NCBI GenBank assembly: GCA_903912275.1 | Contig: CAIWGR010000279.1 | Span: 1 to 19,604 of the forward strand | Source of the DNA: an uncultured delta proteobacterium | Lineage (GTDB): Bacteria; Myxococcota_A; Bradymonadia; REDH01 | Direction of reading: 5' to 3' | DNA: 19,604 nucleotides | Part shown: in pieces, positions 1 to 9,510 of the stretch | Numbering within the stretch: the first letter of the stretch is position 1 | Layout of the letters: each line of letters begins with the position of its first letter | Translations under genes and position numbers: made by a program | The notes under the pieces: model-generated | Seen by the model: the letters and a program-made list of their open reading frames with translations, nothing else | The model's database searches: none | What the model was told of the DNA's origin: nothing

Positions 1-2027
<2,027 letters not shown>

Positions 2028-2031
<4 letters not shown>

Positions 2032-3206
2032 CGCCCTGCCCCGGAGGCCTCAGCTGGAACCGCAGCGCCGCTGCCAACGGGCGCGGCCGCAGGCGCGGCA
2101 GCAGGCTCCGCGTGCGCGATGACCTTGGCGCCTGCATCCAACCCACTCTGGCCGACGACGACGACCTGGGCGCCCTCTGCGAGGCCTGCGGTGACCTCAA
2201 CGAGGCCGCGATACTCGAAGCCGAGCTTGATGGACTGCCGCTCGGCGACGGCCTCTTTGCCCTTGGCGCGGATGATGAAGACCGAGGTCTCCTGGCCGCG
2301 ATAGAGCACTGCGCGGGCGGGGATGCGGAGCGCGTCCGCGTGGGCGTCTACAACGAACTCGGCACGGACGAACATGCCAGGCCGGAGCCCTTCGGTCTGG
2401 TCGGCAGGGATGGCGACCTGGATGCCTGCGGTGCCGGTCGAGGCGTCGACGGTGGCGTCGATGCGGCTGACGGTTGTCTCGAGCTCCCAGCCGGTCCGAG
2501 CGTCGGCGCGGAGGCGGACCTTGGAGCCGACGGTGAGGCTCTGGAGCCAGCGCTCCGGGAGCAGGAAGCGGGCGGAGAGCGCCTTGGGGTCCGCGAACTG
2601 GCAGACGGGCATGCCGGGCGTGACGAGGGCGCCGGGCTGTGCTTCGCGGCGGAGCAACAGGCCGTCGAAGGGCGCGCGGATTTCGCCGTCGGAGGCGTGG
2701 AGTGCGGCCCGGTCACGCGCAGAGGCGGCGGAGGCCAGACGGACCTCGAGCTCGGTGAGAATCTGGCGGGCAACGAAGCCCTTCTCGACAAGCGGCCGGA
2801 CGCGCACAATCTCGCGTTCCACCTGTGCGTGGAGGCGGCCGGCCTCTTCGGCTGCCATCGCCGCATCCTGCGCATCGACGCGGGCAAGGAGTGCGCCCTT
2901 GGCGACGGCTGCGCCCTCCTCGACCTCGAACGAAAGGAGCTTTCCGGAGGCCATCGTGGAGAGGGTCACCGAGGCATCGCTGGCGAGCGTGGCAGTTGCG
3001 GTGACCACCTGCTCCATGGCGCCGCGAGAGACCTTGGCGACCTCCACGGGCACAGGGGCGGCACTCCCTTCGGCGGTCTCGGCGGGGGCTTCGCCAGCCG
3101 GCTTGCTACAGGCAGCGACAAACATCAGCCCCAAGAACGCGAATCGGACGAGAGGCGACGAGGTTCGTTTGCCGTGGCTCGCAGCAGGTTCTACAAGGAG
3201 GTCCAT
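2028..3206 (-). CDS. RND periplasmic adaptor (membrane fusion protein), lipoprotein
   Basis: Periplasmic adaptor that links the downstream RND pump to an outer-membrane channel; 392 aa, typical for HlyD/AcrA-type adaptors. Residues 19-33 form a signal segment ending in a lipobox (FVAAC, Cys33), so the mature protein is probably lipid-anchored like AcrA. Family order is visible: a first half of the lipoyl/barrel-sandwich domain (about 70-110, with GKLLSFEVEEGAAV), a short helical hairpin (about 115-165), the second lipoyl half (EIRAPFDGLL), then a beta-barrel with a RPGMFV motif (about 275) and a membrane-proximal domain. The C-terminus is Ala/Pro rich. The start at 3206 gives an 18-residue n-region before the hydrophobic core and no clear ribosome site is seen, but no better in-frame start exists. 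The stop overlaps the pump start by 4 bases. Confidence 0.93.
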
Positions 3207-3234
3207 CGATGGTCCGAGCGAGGGTGTCTGAGAG
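3207..3234. promoter_or_regulatory. 28-bp divergent gap between adaptor and TlpA-like gene
   Basis: Only 28 bases separate the two divergent start codons, so promoters for both must lie inside the opposite gene's 5' end. On the plus strand a weak pair TTTGCC (3168-3173) and TCTACA (3190-3195), 16 bases apart, could serve the thioredoxin gene. No convincing minus-strand promoter was found for the adaptor. Confidence 0.25.
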
Positions 3235-3834
3235 ATGAAGATGGAGCCCGCAATCGCAGCAGCGAGCCCTACAGCCCCGTGGTGGCGGCGCGTGCCGTGG
3301 CTGACCGTAGCGGTGCTCGGCCTGCTCGTCGTCTATAACATCCATTGGTATCGATCGCACCCTCAGTCGGCGGGTGCATCGGGGCCGCAGAGCGCGCTCA
3401 TCGGACACCCCGCGCCGGGTTTTTCGCTTCGGACGATGGACAGCGAGACGGTGACTTCGCTCGATGGCACCAAGGGCCAGGTCAGACTCATCGACTTCTG
3501 GTCCACAGGCTGCGGTCCCTGCAAGCGTGAACTGCCTTCGTTGGCGGTGCTGGCGCACGACCTTGGCAGCGAGCCCTTCACGCTGCTGTCGGTCAACATC
3601 GACGACGACATGGCCGACCGTGGCGCTGCGATCCACCGCGCGCTGGGTGGCGCCTCCGGCGCCTTCCCGATCCTGTTGGATGATGGTTCGGCGTCCAGCC
3701 GATACGCGGTCTATCGCATCCCGTTCAAGGTCCTGGTGGACCGCGAGGGCGTCGTTCGCCGCGTCTACACGGGCGGCACCGATCCGGACGAGCTGCGCGC
3801 CGACATCCAGGCCGTGCTCGCCACCAAGGGCTAG
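3235..3834 (+). CDS. Membrane-anchored TlpA/ResA-like thiol-disulfide oxidoreductase
   Basis: Thioredoxin-fold protein of 199 aa that would reduce or exchange disulfides on the periplasmic side of the inner membrane. One hydrophobic anchor is visible at residues 21-36, after a short Trp/Arg-containing n-region. A redoxin/AhpC-TSA-like domain follows from about residue 55. The active site is WSTGCGPCK with Cys93 and Cys96, and the family cis-proline is likely Pro163 (RIPF before KVLVDREG). TlpA-like proteins serve cytochrome c maturation or general envelope thiol repair; nothing here identifies the partner, and no ccm/ccs genes are in the window. A second ATG two codons downstream (3241) is an equally possible start. 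The gene is divergent from the efflux adaptor and convergent, with 4 bases between stops, with the solute-binding protein. Confidence 0.92.
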   Translation: MKMEPAIAAASPTAPWWRRVPWLTVAVLGLLVVYNIHWYRSHPQSAGASGPQSALIGHPAPGFSLRTMDSETVTSLDGTKGQVRLIDFWSTGCGPCKRELPSLAVLAHDLGSEPFTLLSVNIDDDMADRGAAIHRALGGASGAFPILLDDGSASSRYAVYRIPFKVLVDREGVVRRVYTGGTDPDELRADIQAVLATKG

Positions 3835-3870
3835 TCACTCACGGGTTGGCGCGGACCTTGGAGAGTGACT
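3833..3870. terminator. Inverted repeat spanning the tlpA-like / solute-binding stop codons
   Basis: AGTCACTC (3833-3840) and GAGTGACT (3863-3870) form a perfect 8-bp inverted repeat with a 22-base loop. It lies exactly where two convergent genes end and includes bases of both stop codons. This could be a bidirectional terminator or an mRNA 3' stabiliser. There is no U-tract and the loop is long, so the assignment is weak. Confidence 0.35.
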
Positions 3871-5353
3871 GAAGGCGACCGTTCGGCAGCGCTGCAAAGC
3901 CGCTCCAGCGCCGGTTGTGGACGACGATGTTGTCTTCGTTCCAGAGGAAGGCGTAGGGCAGTTCGGCGATCAGGCGCTGCTGCAACGCGGCATAGGCGAT
4001 GCGGCGGGCATCGGGACGCTTGGCGGCCTCGGCGGCCTCGATGAGTCTGTCGGTCTGCGGGTCGACGAAGCGACCGCGGTTCGCGCCGGACCAGCCGTTG
4101 GCCTCGGTGGGGATCGAGGCGGAGTGGAAGACCCAGCGGAAGATGCCGGGCTCCTGCACCGAGGGCCATTGCAGGGTGGCGAGCTCGAAGTTGCCCCGCT
4201 TCAGGTCATCGAAGAAGGTGCCCCACTCGAGGCTCTGGACCTCGGTGCAGAGGCCGACGCGGGTGAGGTCGGCAGCAATGAGCGTTGCGATGCTCCGTCG
4301 CAGTTTGTTGGTGGAGGTCTTGATGGTGAGATGAGCCCGGCAGCCATCTGCTCCTTGGGGGAGAGAGGCTTCGTCGAGCAGCCGCGAGGCCTGAGTTGGA
4401 TCGAAGCCGAGCGGTCGGAGCGAGGCATCGTGGAGGGCGTTGCGGGGCGGCAGAAAGCCGTCTGCGACCTTGGCTGTCCCTGCGAGCCGCGTATCGATGA
4501 TGCCCTGGCGGTTGATGGCAAGGCTGATGGCCTGTCTCACGCGGCGATCGCCCAGCGTGGGGTGCTGCGTGGCGACGGCCATGTAGGTGAGTTTGAAGGA
4601 GTCGGACTGTTCGACCGCGAGCGAATCGTAGCCGCGAACGACGCCGAGCAGGTTGGGCGGGACGGCGTTCTGCACGAGGTCGACGCGGCCGGTGGCGAGT
4701 GCGAAGAGCCGGGCGTTGTCGTCCACCATGGGCTGGAACCAAAGCTCGGAGGGCTGGCCCGGGCGCGGTGCCACGGGCGCGAAGACGATGGTGCCGTCGC
4801 GCTCTCTGCGGGCGAGACGCCAGTCGCCCGCGCCGATGGTGGCCTCGGCCTTGTCTGCACCCGGGGAGCGGAGCCAGGCCGCAGGAAGGATCCCCATCTC
4901 GAGTTCGTAGCGGAGCGACGGTTTCGGAGGGTTGGCGGTGAGCCGGAGGCTGCGCGGCCCGAGCAGCTCGGTGGAGATGGTGCTGAAGAGGGCCCGGTAG
5001 GGGCTCGGAGAGGCAGGGTCTGCCATCGATGCGTAGGTTGCCGCGACGTCGGCGGCGAGCACGGGGCTGCCGTCCGAGAAGTGAGCATCGGCGCGGAGTT
5101 CGATGCGGAGCCGGCCGGAGCCTTCGCCGTCGATGCTGGCCGCAAGGTCGAGTTCGGTCTCGCCGGAGGCTGTGTCGTTGGTGGTGAGGCCCGGGAAGAG
5201 GAGCCTGGAGAGTTTGCCGTCGTAGTCGCTGGCGGCGAAGCGGGGGTCGAGGTTTTTGGGCGCCGCTTCGAGCGCGACGACGAGGCGCTCGCGCGGGCCT
5301 TCAGCGCAGCCTGCTGTCAGCAGAGCGACGAGGAGCGCAACGCGAAGTCTCAT
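3839..5353 (-). CDS. Solute-binding lipoprotein, family 5 (DppA/OppA-like)
   Basis: Extracytoplasmic solute-binding protein of 504 aa, the usual size for the peptide/nickel family 5. It has a short signal peptide with lipobox LTAGC (Cys16). Family landmarks include PKNLDPRFA (32-40), FSDGSPVLAADV (92-103), the GAGDWRL segment, and RRVRQAISLAINRQGII, which matches the RQAls.AIDR-type motif. Such proteins bind peptides or other solutes and normally deliver them to an ABC permease. No permease or ATPase gene lies nearby. Instead its ATG overlaps the stop of the anti-sigma factor (ATGA at 5350-5353), so it is translated with a regulatory pair. A sensory rather than a transport role is therefore possible, but that is inference. 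The tail is convergent with the TlpA-like gene. Confidence 0.9.
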   Translation of the reverse strand: MRLRVALLVALLTAGCAEGPRERLVVALEAAPKNLDPRFAASDYDGKLSRLLFPGLTTNDTASGETELDLAASIDGEGSGRLRIELRADAHFSDGSPVLAADVAATYASMADPASPSPYRALFSTISTELLGPRSLRLTANPPKPSLRYELEMGILPAAWLRSPGADKAEATIGAGDWRLARRERDGTIVFAPVAPRPGQPSELWFQPMVDDNARLFALATGRVDLVQNAVPPNLLGVVRGYDSLAVEQSDSFKLTYMAVATQHPTLGDRRVRQAISLAINRQGIIDTRLAGTAKVADGFLPPRNALHDASLRPLGFDPTQASRLLDEASLPQGADGCRAHLTIKTSTNKLRRSIATLIAADLTRVGLCTEVQSLEWGTFFDDLKRGNFELATLQWPSVQEPGIFRWVFHSASIPTEANGWSGANRGRFVDPQTDRLIEAAEAAKRPDARRIAYAALQQRLIAELPYAFLWNEDNIVVHNRRWSGFAALPNGRLQSLSKVRANP

Positions 5354-6525
5354 GGTCCGGCGAGGAGTCGGCGGGCAGCCGACGCCACCGCCCCGACTTC
5401 GCTCCGCGCGGCGCGCTGCAGCAGCGGCGTAGCGTCGGCACGCCTGCTCGCGGCGCGGAGGGCGCCCGCACCGAGCGCGGCACCGTCGCAGAGGTGGGTA
5501 TCAGCGCCGCAGGAGGCGAGGACTGCTTCGAAGCCGTGAAGTGACGAGGCCACGGCGGCGGCACGAAGCTGGGACCAGCCCTCGGCGCCCGACCCGCCAG
5601 CCCGGAGCAGCGTTTCGAGCGCGGCGCGCGTTGCGGTGTCGAGGCTCGGCACCGCAGACGGCTGAGAGCCGCCAGCGACGACGGGGGCGGCGGCCACGGC
5701 ACGGGCCTCGCGCTCGGCAGCCCGCCCAGCCGGTGCGGCGGCGCGGACCGTGGGTGCAGCGGCTTCATCAGGCGTCGCAGCAATGCCGGAAACGCTGTCG
5801 GATGCGGCACCCACTTCGCCGCCCATCGCATCTTCCATCTGCTTCTCCGCGCGGAGGCGCGGCGCCCGCGAGGCTGCCGAGGCAGCCATCTTCGGAGCCT
5901 GCTCCACGGATTGCGCCATCTCGGACTTCGCCTTCGCCTCCTCTGCGCGCTCCGTCGCGCGGGGCACCAGCGCGGAGGCCGCCGACGGACGCTCCGCCGC
6001 CTGCGGGGCCGGCTTCTCATCGACCACAGCGACCTCCGCCGCTGCCGTCGGAGTCGGAGCGGTGACCTCCTCCAGCGCGACCGAGCGGGCGGCCGCTTCG
6101 GCGTTCGGCAGCGGCTCACGCGCCGCGGCCGGTGCGGGATCGATCTGCGCCACCTTGGCAGCCTCCGGCGGCGCAGCGCGGGTAGCCTCGGGCACCGAAC
6201 CGACCTTCCAGACGACGAGCGCGAGGGCCAGCGCAAAAGCCGCCCAGAACCAGCGTCCGATCGGCCTGCTCGGTGCAGACTCGGTCACCCGCTCTACCCC
6301 GGGAGCGTGCGCCGCGGCATAGGCGAGCAGCCTTGCTTGGATCGCCGGCGAGAGTTCCAGACCTTCCGGGCGCATCGCCTGCCAGACCTGACGGAGCTGT
6401 GACCATGCCACCCGACAGTCGGAGCAGCCGGCAAGGTGCAGGGCCAAGGTTCCGTCGGGCTCCGAGCCGGCATCGAGGCAGTCTGCGAGCGCATCCTGAC
6501 AGGCTGTGCAGGTGTTGTCGGTCAT
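5350..6525 (-). CDS. Transmembrane zinc-finger anti-sigma factor with long periplasmic region
   Basis: Probable anti-sigma factor for the ECF sigma encoded just upstream. The cytoplasmic N-terminus has a zinc-binding pattern: Cys-x2-Cys right after the start, then HLAGCSDC (H-x3-C-x2-C), as in the zf-HC2/ZAS family. One membrane helix follows at about residues 92-109 (WFWAAFALALALVVWKV). The remaining ~280 residues should be periplasmic: an Ala/Glu/Pro-rich low-complexity stretch, then a helical C-terminal domain of about 90 residues with two cysteines seven apart (SCGADTHLC) that could form a disulfide. Total length is 391 aa, well over a typical anti-sigma. I chose the ATG at 6525 because it puts the first Cys at residue 6; an in-frame ATG at 6561 adds 12 residues. 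Neither start has a clear ribosome site. The gene lies 78 bases after the sigma gene. Confidence 0.8.
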   Translation of the reverse strand: MTDNTCTACQDALADCLDAGSEPDGTLALHLAGCSDCRVAWSQLRQVWQAMRPEGLELSPAIQARLLAYAAAHAPGVERVTESAPSRPIGRWFWAAFALALALVVWKVGSVPEATRAAPPEAAKVAQIDPAPAAAREPLPNAEAAARSVALEEVTAPTPTAAAEVAVVDEKPAPQAAERPSAASALVPRATERAEEAKAKSEMAQSVEQAPKMAASAASRAPRLRAEKQMEDAMGGEVGAASDSVSGIAATPDEAAAPTVRAAAPAGRAAEREARAVAAAPVVAGGSQPSAVPSLDTATRAALETLLRAGGSGAEGWSQLRAAAVASSLHGFEAVLASCGADTHLCDGAALGAGALRAASRRADATPLLQRAARSEVGAVASAARRLLAGP

Positions 6526-6603
6526 GTTGCCACGGTAGGTTTCGGCGGAGCGGAACGCCATGAACGGCGAAGCACGCGAATCGGTCTCACCTGGAGTGCG
6601 TGA

Positions 6604-7284
6604 TTACCCACGGCTGCCTCCGGACCGCGACCCGCCGAGAGCCTCGAACGAGAAGCCCTCGTAGTCGCCGAGCAGGGTGCGGAGCTTCTGGCAGGCGTAG
6701 CGGAACCGCGCCTTCACGGTGTCTTCGTTCTTGCCGAGCATGCGGGCAATCTCCGGGAAGCGGAGGTCGGCGGAGGCTCGGAGTTCGAAGACCTCGCGCT
6801 GCTCCTCGGGGAGCGCTGCGATCGCAGTCTGGAGGCGGCGCATGAACTCCGCGCGCACGCTGGCCTGATCGGCGGAGACTGCCTCACCGTCGGGCAGCAA
6901 GTCGCCGCGGGTAAGGTCGCCATCGGAGGTCAGCGGAGCGTCGAGGGAGTCGACGCGGCCCCGCTCGGCGCGCCGCGACTCATCGATGCAGAGGTTGCGC
7001 GCGATGGTGAAGAGCCAGGTCCGGAACTTGGCGCTCTGCTGGTAGGTTGGCGCCATGCGGACGACGCGGAGGAAGACCTCCTGCGTGAGCTCCTCTGCGC
7101 GAGAGGCGGAGTGGGTGCTCCGGAAGACGAAGCGCAGAACGCTGCCCTGGTGACGGGTGAGCAGCCTGCCGAAAGCCGACACATCGCCCGCCTGATAGCG
7201 GAGCATAAGCTCCTCGTCGGACGGCTCCGCACCGAGCGCCGCCGCCGCTGTCAGCAGCAGCGAAACGAGGAGCGCGGCGACCAC
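6604..7284 (-). CDS. ECF-type RNA polymerase sigma factor
   Basis: Alternative sigma factor that would direct RNA polymerase to a small stress or envelope regulon. Sigma region 2 spans about residues 22-109, with DEELMLRYQAGDVSAF, AEELTQEVFLRV and FRTWLFTIARN. A linker (110-145) leads to region 4 (about 147-204) with LPEEQREVFELR and the helix-turn-helix IARMLGKNEDTVKARF. It lacks regions 1 and 3, so it is an ECF member. The start is GTG at 7284, 7 bases after the upstream stop and preceded by AGGA at a 5-base spacing. This start adds a hydrophobic leader (residues 1-19) unusual for a sigma factor. An ATG at 7206 with GAGGAG only 3 bases upstream is the alternative, but it trims the SDEEL part of region 2.1. 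The downstream gene is a zinc-finger anti-sigma factor. Confidence 0.93.
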   Translation of the reverse strand: MVAALLVSLLLTAAAALGAEPSDEELMLRYQAGDVSAFGRLLTRHQGSVLRFVFRSTHSASRAEELTQEVFLRVVRMAPTYQQSAKFRTWLFTIARNLCIDESRRAERGRVDSLDAPLTSDGDLTRGDLLPDGEAVSADQASVRAEFMRRLQTAIAALPEEQREVFELRASADLRFPEIARMLGKNEDTVKARFRYACQKLRTLLGDYEGFSFEALGGSRSGGSRG

Positions 7285-7291
7285 CCGCGTC

Positions 7292-8572
7292 CTACTTGCC
7301 GCCGGTGCGGGTCTTGATGGCTGTCACGCTCTCGGCGAGGAGGGCGCCGAACTTCATGCCGCCCCAGGCCGGGATCTCGGTCTTGGCGCGGGGGCCGCTC
7401 TTGGCGCCCTCCAGCTTGGCGATCGTGTTCGCGTCGCCAAGTACCTGGAGGCAGCGCACAGAGAGCGCCGCAGCATGGATGTTGGCGTCGGCGATGTGGG
7501 CCTCGAAGACGCGGCGCGCGTTGTCGCCCATCTCAGCCAGCTTGGAGAGGCTACAGACCGACTTTCCGGCCTCCGAAAAACCGTTGGGGACAACGCCACG
7601 GTCCCATGCGCCATACTCGCCCGAGACTGGAAGCTTGGAGAGCGCAAGCTCAAGACCCTCGGAGTTCTTCGCCTCGACAAGCTTCTGGAAGGCGGCCCAG
7701 CGGGAGACAGACTCCTTCTGAAGCATGTTCGTGTAGCTGGCGATGAGCGAGTCGTTGACGACCATGCCCTTGAGCATGTCCATCATGATGTTGGCGAAGG
7801 TGGGGTCTGTCTTGGTGTCGGCGCCGCGGGCGACGAGCCAGGCCTGAAGCGCGGCCGACTCCTTGAAGGCGGCGAGGTCGTCGAGGAAGTCGACGCGCAG
7901 CTGGGGATCGTTGGGGATGTCGGTGCGGTCCCAGACGGGCAGCAGCGCGGCGGCGAGGGCGTCGGCCTTGGGGAGCCAGGAGGTGCGGCGGAGCTGGGTC
8001 TGCAGGCCCCGGACCTCGGCAAAGGTGAGTTCCTTGCTGCTCAGAATCTTGGTGAGAATCGGCGACACCTTCTCGGCGCCGAGGACTCCGGCGATGTCGC
8101 GGAAGGCGACGGTTCCGACCTCAGACTGAGGGTTCCAGGAGTTCGCAACCCACTCGAGGAGCAGCACATCGATGGCCTCCTTGGTGGGCGCATCGGTCAC
8201 GGCGAGGCGGATCTGGTAGAGGAGGTCGCGCGCCTTGATGCGCTTGGGCCCCTCTTTGTCGAGAAGTTCAGCCTTGATGCGGGGAAGCGCTTCACGGACT
8301 GCCCGGCTCCGGGTCGCCTCAGGCATCTCCTTGAGGAATCCGCCGCCCATCAGCATCCCCGCCGAGTAGTCGGCCTGATCGACGAGGTGGAAGAGCGCCA
8401 CCTTGCGGAGTTCGTCATTCGACTTGGGGTCGAGCAGAACCGTCTTGTAGAGTTCTTCCGAATTCTCGGTGTTGGCCCACTTCTCCAGTTTGCTCGGCGT
8501 GTTCTGACAACCAGCCGAAAGCAGGGTCAGAGCGATGAGACAGGGCAGACCAAGATGAAGAGGAGAGCGCAT
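7292..8572 (-). CDS. Lipoprotein of unknown function, helical (HEAT-like) repeats
   Basis: Not recognised as a named family. It is a 426-aa protein with a signal peptide and lipobox LSAGC (Cys22). The residue after Cys is Gln, not Asp, so by the E. coli rule it would go to the outer membrane. The mature protein is almost entirely amphipathic helices of 15-25 residues separated by short turns (for example ELRKVALFHLVDQAD and IHAAALSVRCLQVLG), an arrangement like HEAT or armadillo repeats. No catalytic motif was seen. A single extra Cys pair (SVCSL and SVRCL) is present in the C-terminal third. It is the first gene of a minus-strand run with the ECF sigma 7 bases downstream, so it may belong to the same sensory unit. 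The repeat assignment is by eye only. Confidence 0.8.
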   Translation of the reverse strand: MRSPLHLGLPCLIALTLLSAGCQNTPSKLEKWANTENSEELYKTVLLDPKSNDELRKVALFHLVDQADYSAGMLMGGGFLKEMPEATRSRAVREALPRIKAELLDKEGPKRIKARDLLYQIRLAVTDAPTKEAIDVLLLEWVANSWNPQSEVGTVAFRDIAGVLGAEKVSPILTKILSSKELTFAEVRGLQTQLRRTSWLPKADALAAALLPVWDRTDIPNDPQLRVDFLDDLAAFKESAALQAWLVARGADTKTDPTFANIMMDMLKGMVVNDSLIASYTNMLQKESVSRWAAFQKLVEAKNSEGLELALSKLPVSGEYGAWDRGVVPNGFSEAGKSVCSLSKLAEMGDNARRVFEAHIADANIHAAALSVRCLQVLGDANTIAKLEGAKSGPRAKTEIPAWGGMKFGALLAESVTAIKTRTGGK

Positions 8573-8730
8573 TCAGTTGCTCGCTTGCAGAGGGAGGGGC
8601 GCGCCCTCCTAAAACGAGGGGGCAGGACGGTCAACGATTCGTCGCGAAAGCGCAGATTCGTGCAGGAAGCAGCGAACGATGCGCGGCGCGGCGAAGTTGA
8701 CCCACTGGCCTTGTGTGCTAGTCGGGCAGC
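8573..8730. promoter_or_regulatory. Divergent promoter region, lipoprotein-sigma operon / parAB
   Basis: 158 bp without a gene. On the plus strand TTGACC (8697-8702) is followed 16 bases later by TG-C-TAGTCG (-10 around 8719-8724), a possible parA promoter. On the minus strand TTGACC (8634-8629) is followed by TTTTAG/TAGGAG at 14-17 bases, a possible promoter for the lipoprotein-sigma operon. The two -35 boxes point away from each other. No parS-like palindrome (centre CACGTG) was seen. Confidence 0.4.
8593..8609. repeat. Short inverted repeat in the leader of the lipoprotein-sigma operon
   Basis: GGAGGG and CCCTCC flank a 5-base GCGCG centre; the middle also contains the perfect palindrome GGGCGCGCCC (8597-8606). 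It lies just downstream of or over the possible minus-strand -10 region, 21-37 bases before the lipoprotein start. It could be an operator or an mRNA hairpin; a chance GC-rich palindrome is also possible. Confidence 0.35.
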
Positions 8731-9510
8731 ATGGGCAAGACCATCGCAATCGCCAACCAGAAGGGCGGGGTCGGCAAGACGACTACCGCGGTCAACCTCG
8801 GAGCCTGCCTCGCAGCCCTCCACTTTCGTACGCTACTGGTCGACTTCGACCCGCAGGGGAACGCGAGTTCGGGCGTCGGGTGCGAGCGTGATGCGGTGGA
8901 GCATTCGGTCTACGATGTGCTCGCGGGGCGTGTCTCGGCGCGCGGCGCCATCGTGGGGACGACCGTACCCATGCTGGACCTCATCGCCGCAAAGACCGAC
9001 CTTGCCGCCGCCGAGATTGAGTTGGTGGGTGAGGACAACCGTGAGCACATCCTGCGCGATTCGCTCGCCGATGTGGTGGACGACTACGACTTCATCGTGC
9101 TCGACTGCCCGCCCTCACTGAGCCTCATCACGCTCAACGCGCTCTGCGCCGCCAACACCGTGCTCATCCCGATCCAGGCCGAATACTACGCGCTCGAAGG
9201 GCTCGCTCGTCTGCTCGAGACGGTGGAGATGCTCAAGAAGTCGCTCAACCCCGGACTTCGTATTGAGGGCATGCTCATCACGATGCACGATGCGCGGAAC
9301 AACCTGTCTCGGCAGGTAGAGGACGAGGTTCGCTCCCACTTTCCCGCCCACACCTACCAGACCGTCATCCAGCGGAATGTGCGGCTCAGCGAGTCGCCGT
9401 CGCACGGAACGCCAATCATTACCTACGACATCGATTCGCGCGGCGCCCGGAACTACATGGCGCTCGCCAAGGAGTTTGTGGAGCGCAACCGCAACGAGGA
9501 GGGGTCGTGA
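8731..9510 (+). CDS. parA: ParA/Soj-type chromosome-partitioning ATPase
   Basis: ATPase that dimerises on DNA when ATP-bound and moves ParB-parS complexes during chromosome segregation. The deviant Walker A motif KGGVGKTT occupies residues 11-18 with the signature Lys11 as well as Lys16. The A' motif LLVDFDPQG is at 35-43 (Asp38, Asp40), and Walker B FIVLDCPPS at 121-129 (Asp125). Length is 259 aa, close to B. subtilis Soj (about 253). It lacks the N-terminal helix-turn-helix of plasmid type Ia ParA proteins, which supports a chromosomal type. The stop overlaps the parB start by 4 bases, so the pair is co-translated. A likely promoter lies immediately upstream. MinD was considered, but the immediate parB neighbour and the lack of a C-terminal amphipathic tail argue against it. 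Confidence 0.96.
   Translation: MGKTIAIANQKGGVGKTTTAVNLGACLAALHFRTLLVDFDPQGNASSGVGCERDAVEHSVYDVLAGRVSARGAIVGTTVPMLDLIAAKTDLAAAEIELVGEDNREHILRDSLADVVDDYDFIVLDCPPSLSLITLNALCAANTVLIPIQAEYYALEGLARLLETVEMLKKSLNPGLRIEGMLITMHDARNNLSRQVEDEVRSHFPAHTYQTVIQRNVRLSESPSHGTPIITYDIDSRGARNYMALAKEFVERNRNEEGS

Noticed and set aside
3917..5539. 540-codon open frame on the plus strand
   Set aside because: Antisense to the solute-binding protein gene, which has a signal peptide and clear family motifs; this frame has none.
8573..8730. Search for a parS site next to parAB
   Set aside because: No 16-bp palindrome with a CACGTG centre was found by eye here or in the other junctions.
7475..9121. 548-codon open frame on the plus strand
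   Set aside because: Antisense to the helical lipoprotein, then runs through the promoter region and out of frame into parA; no protein features.
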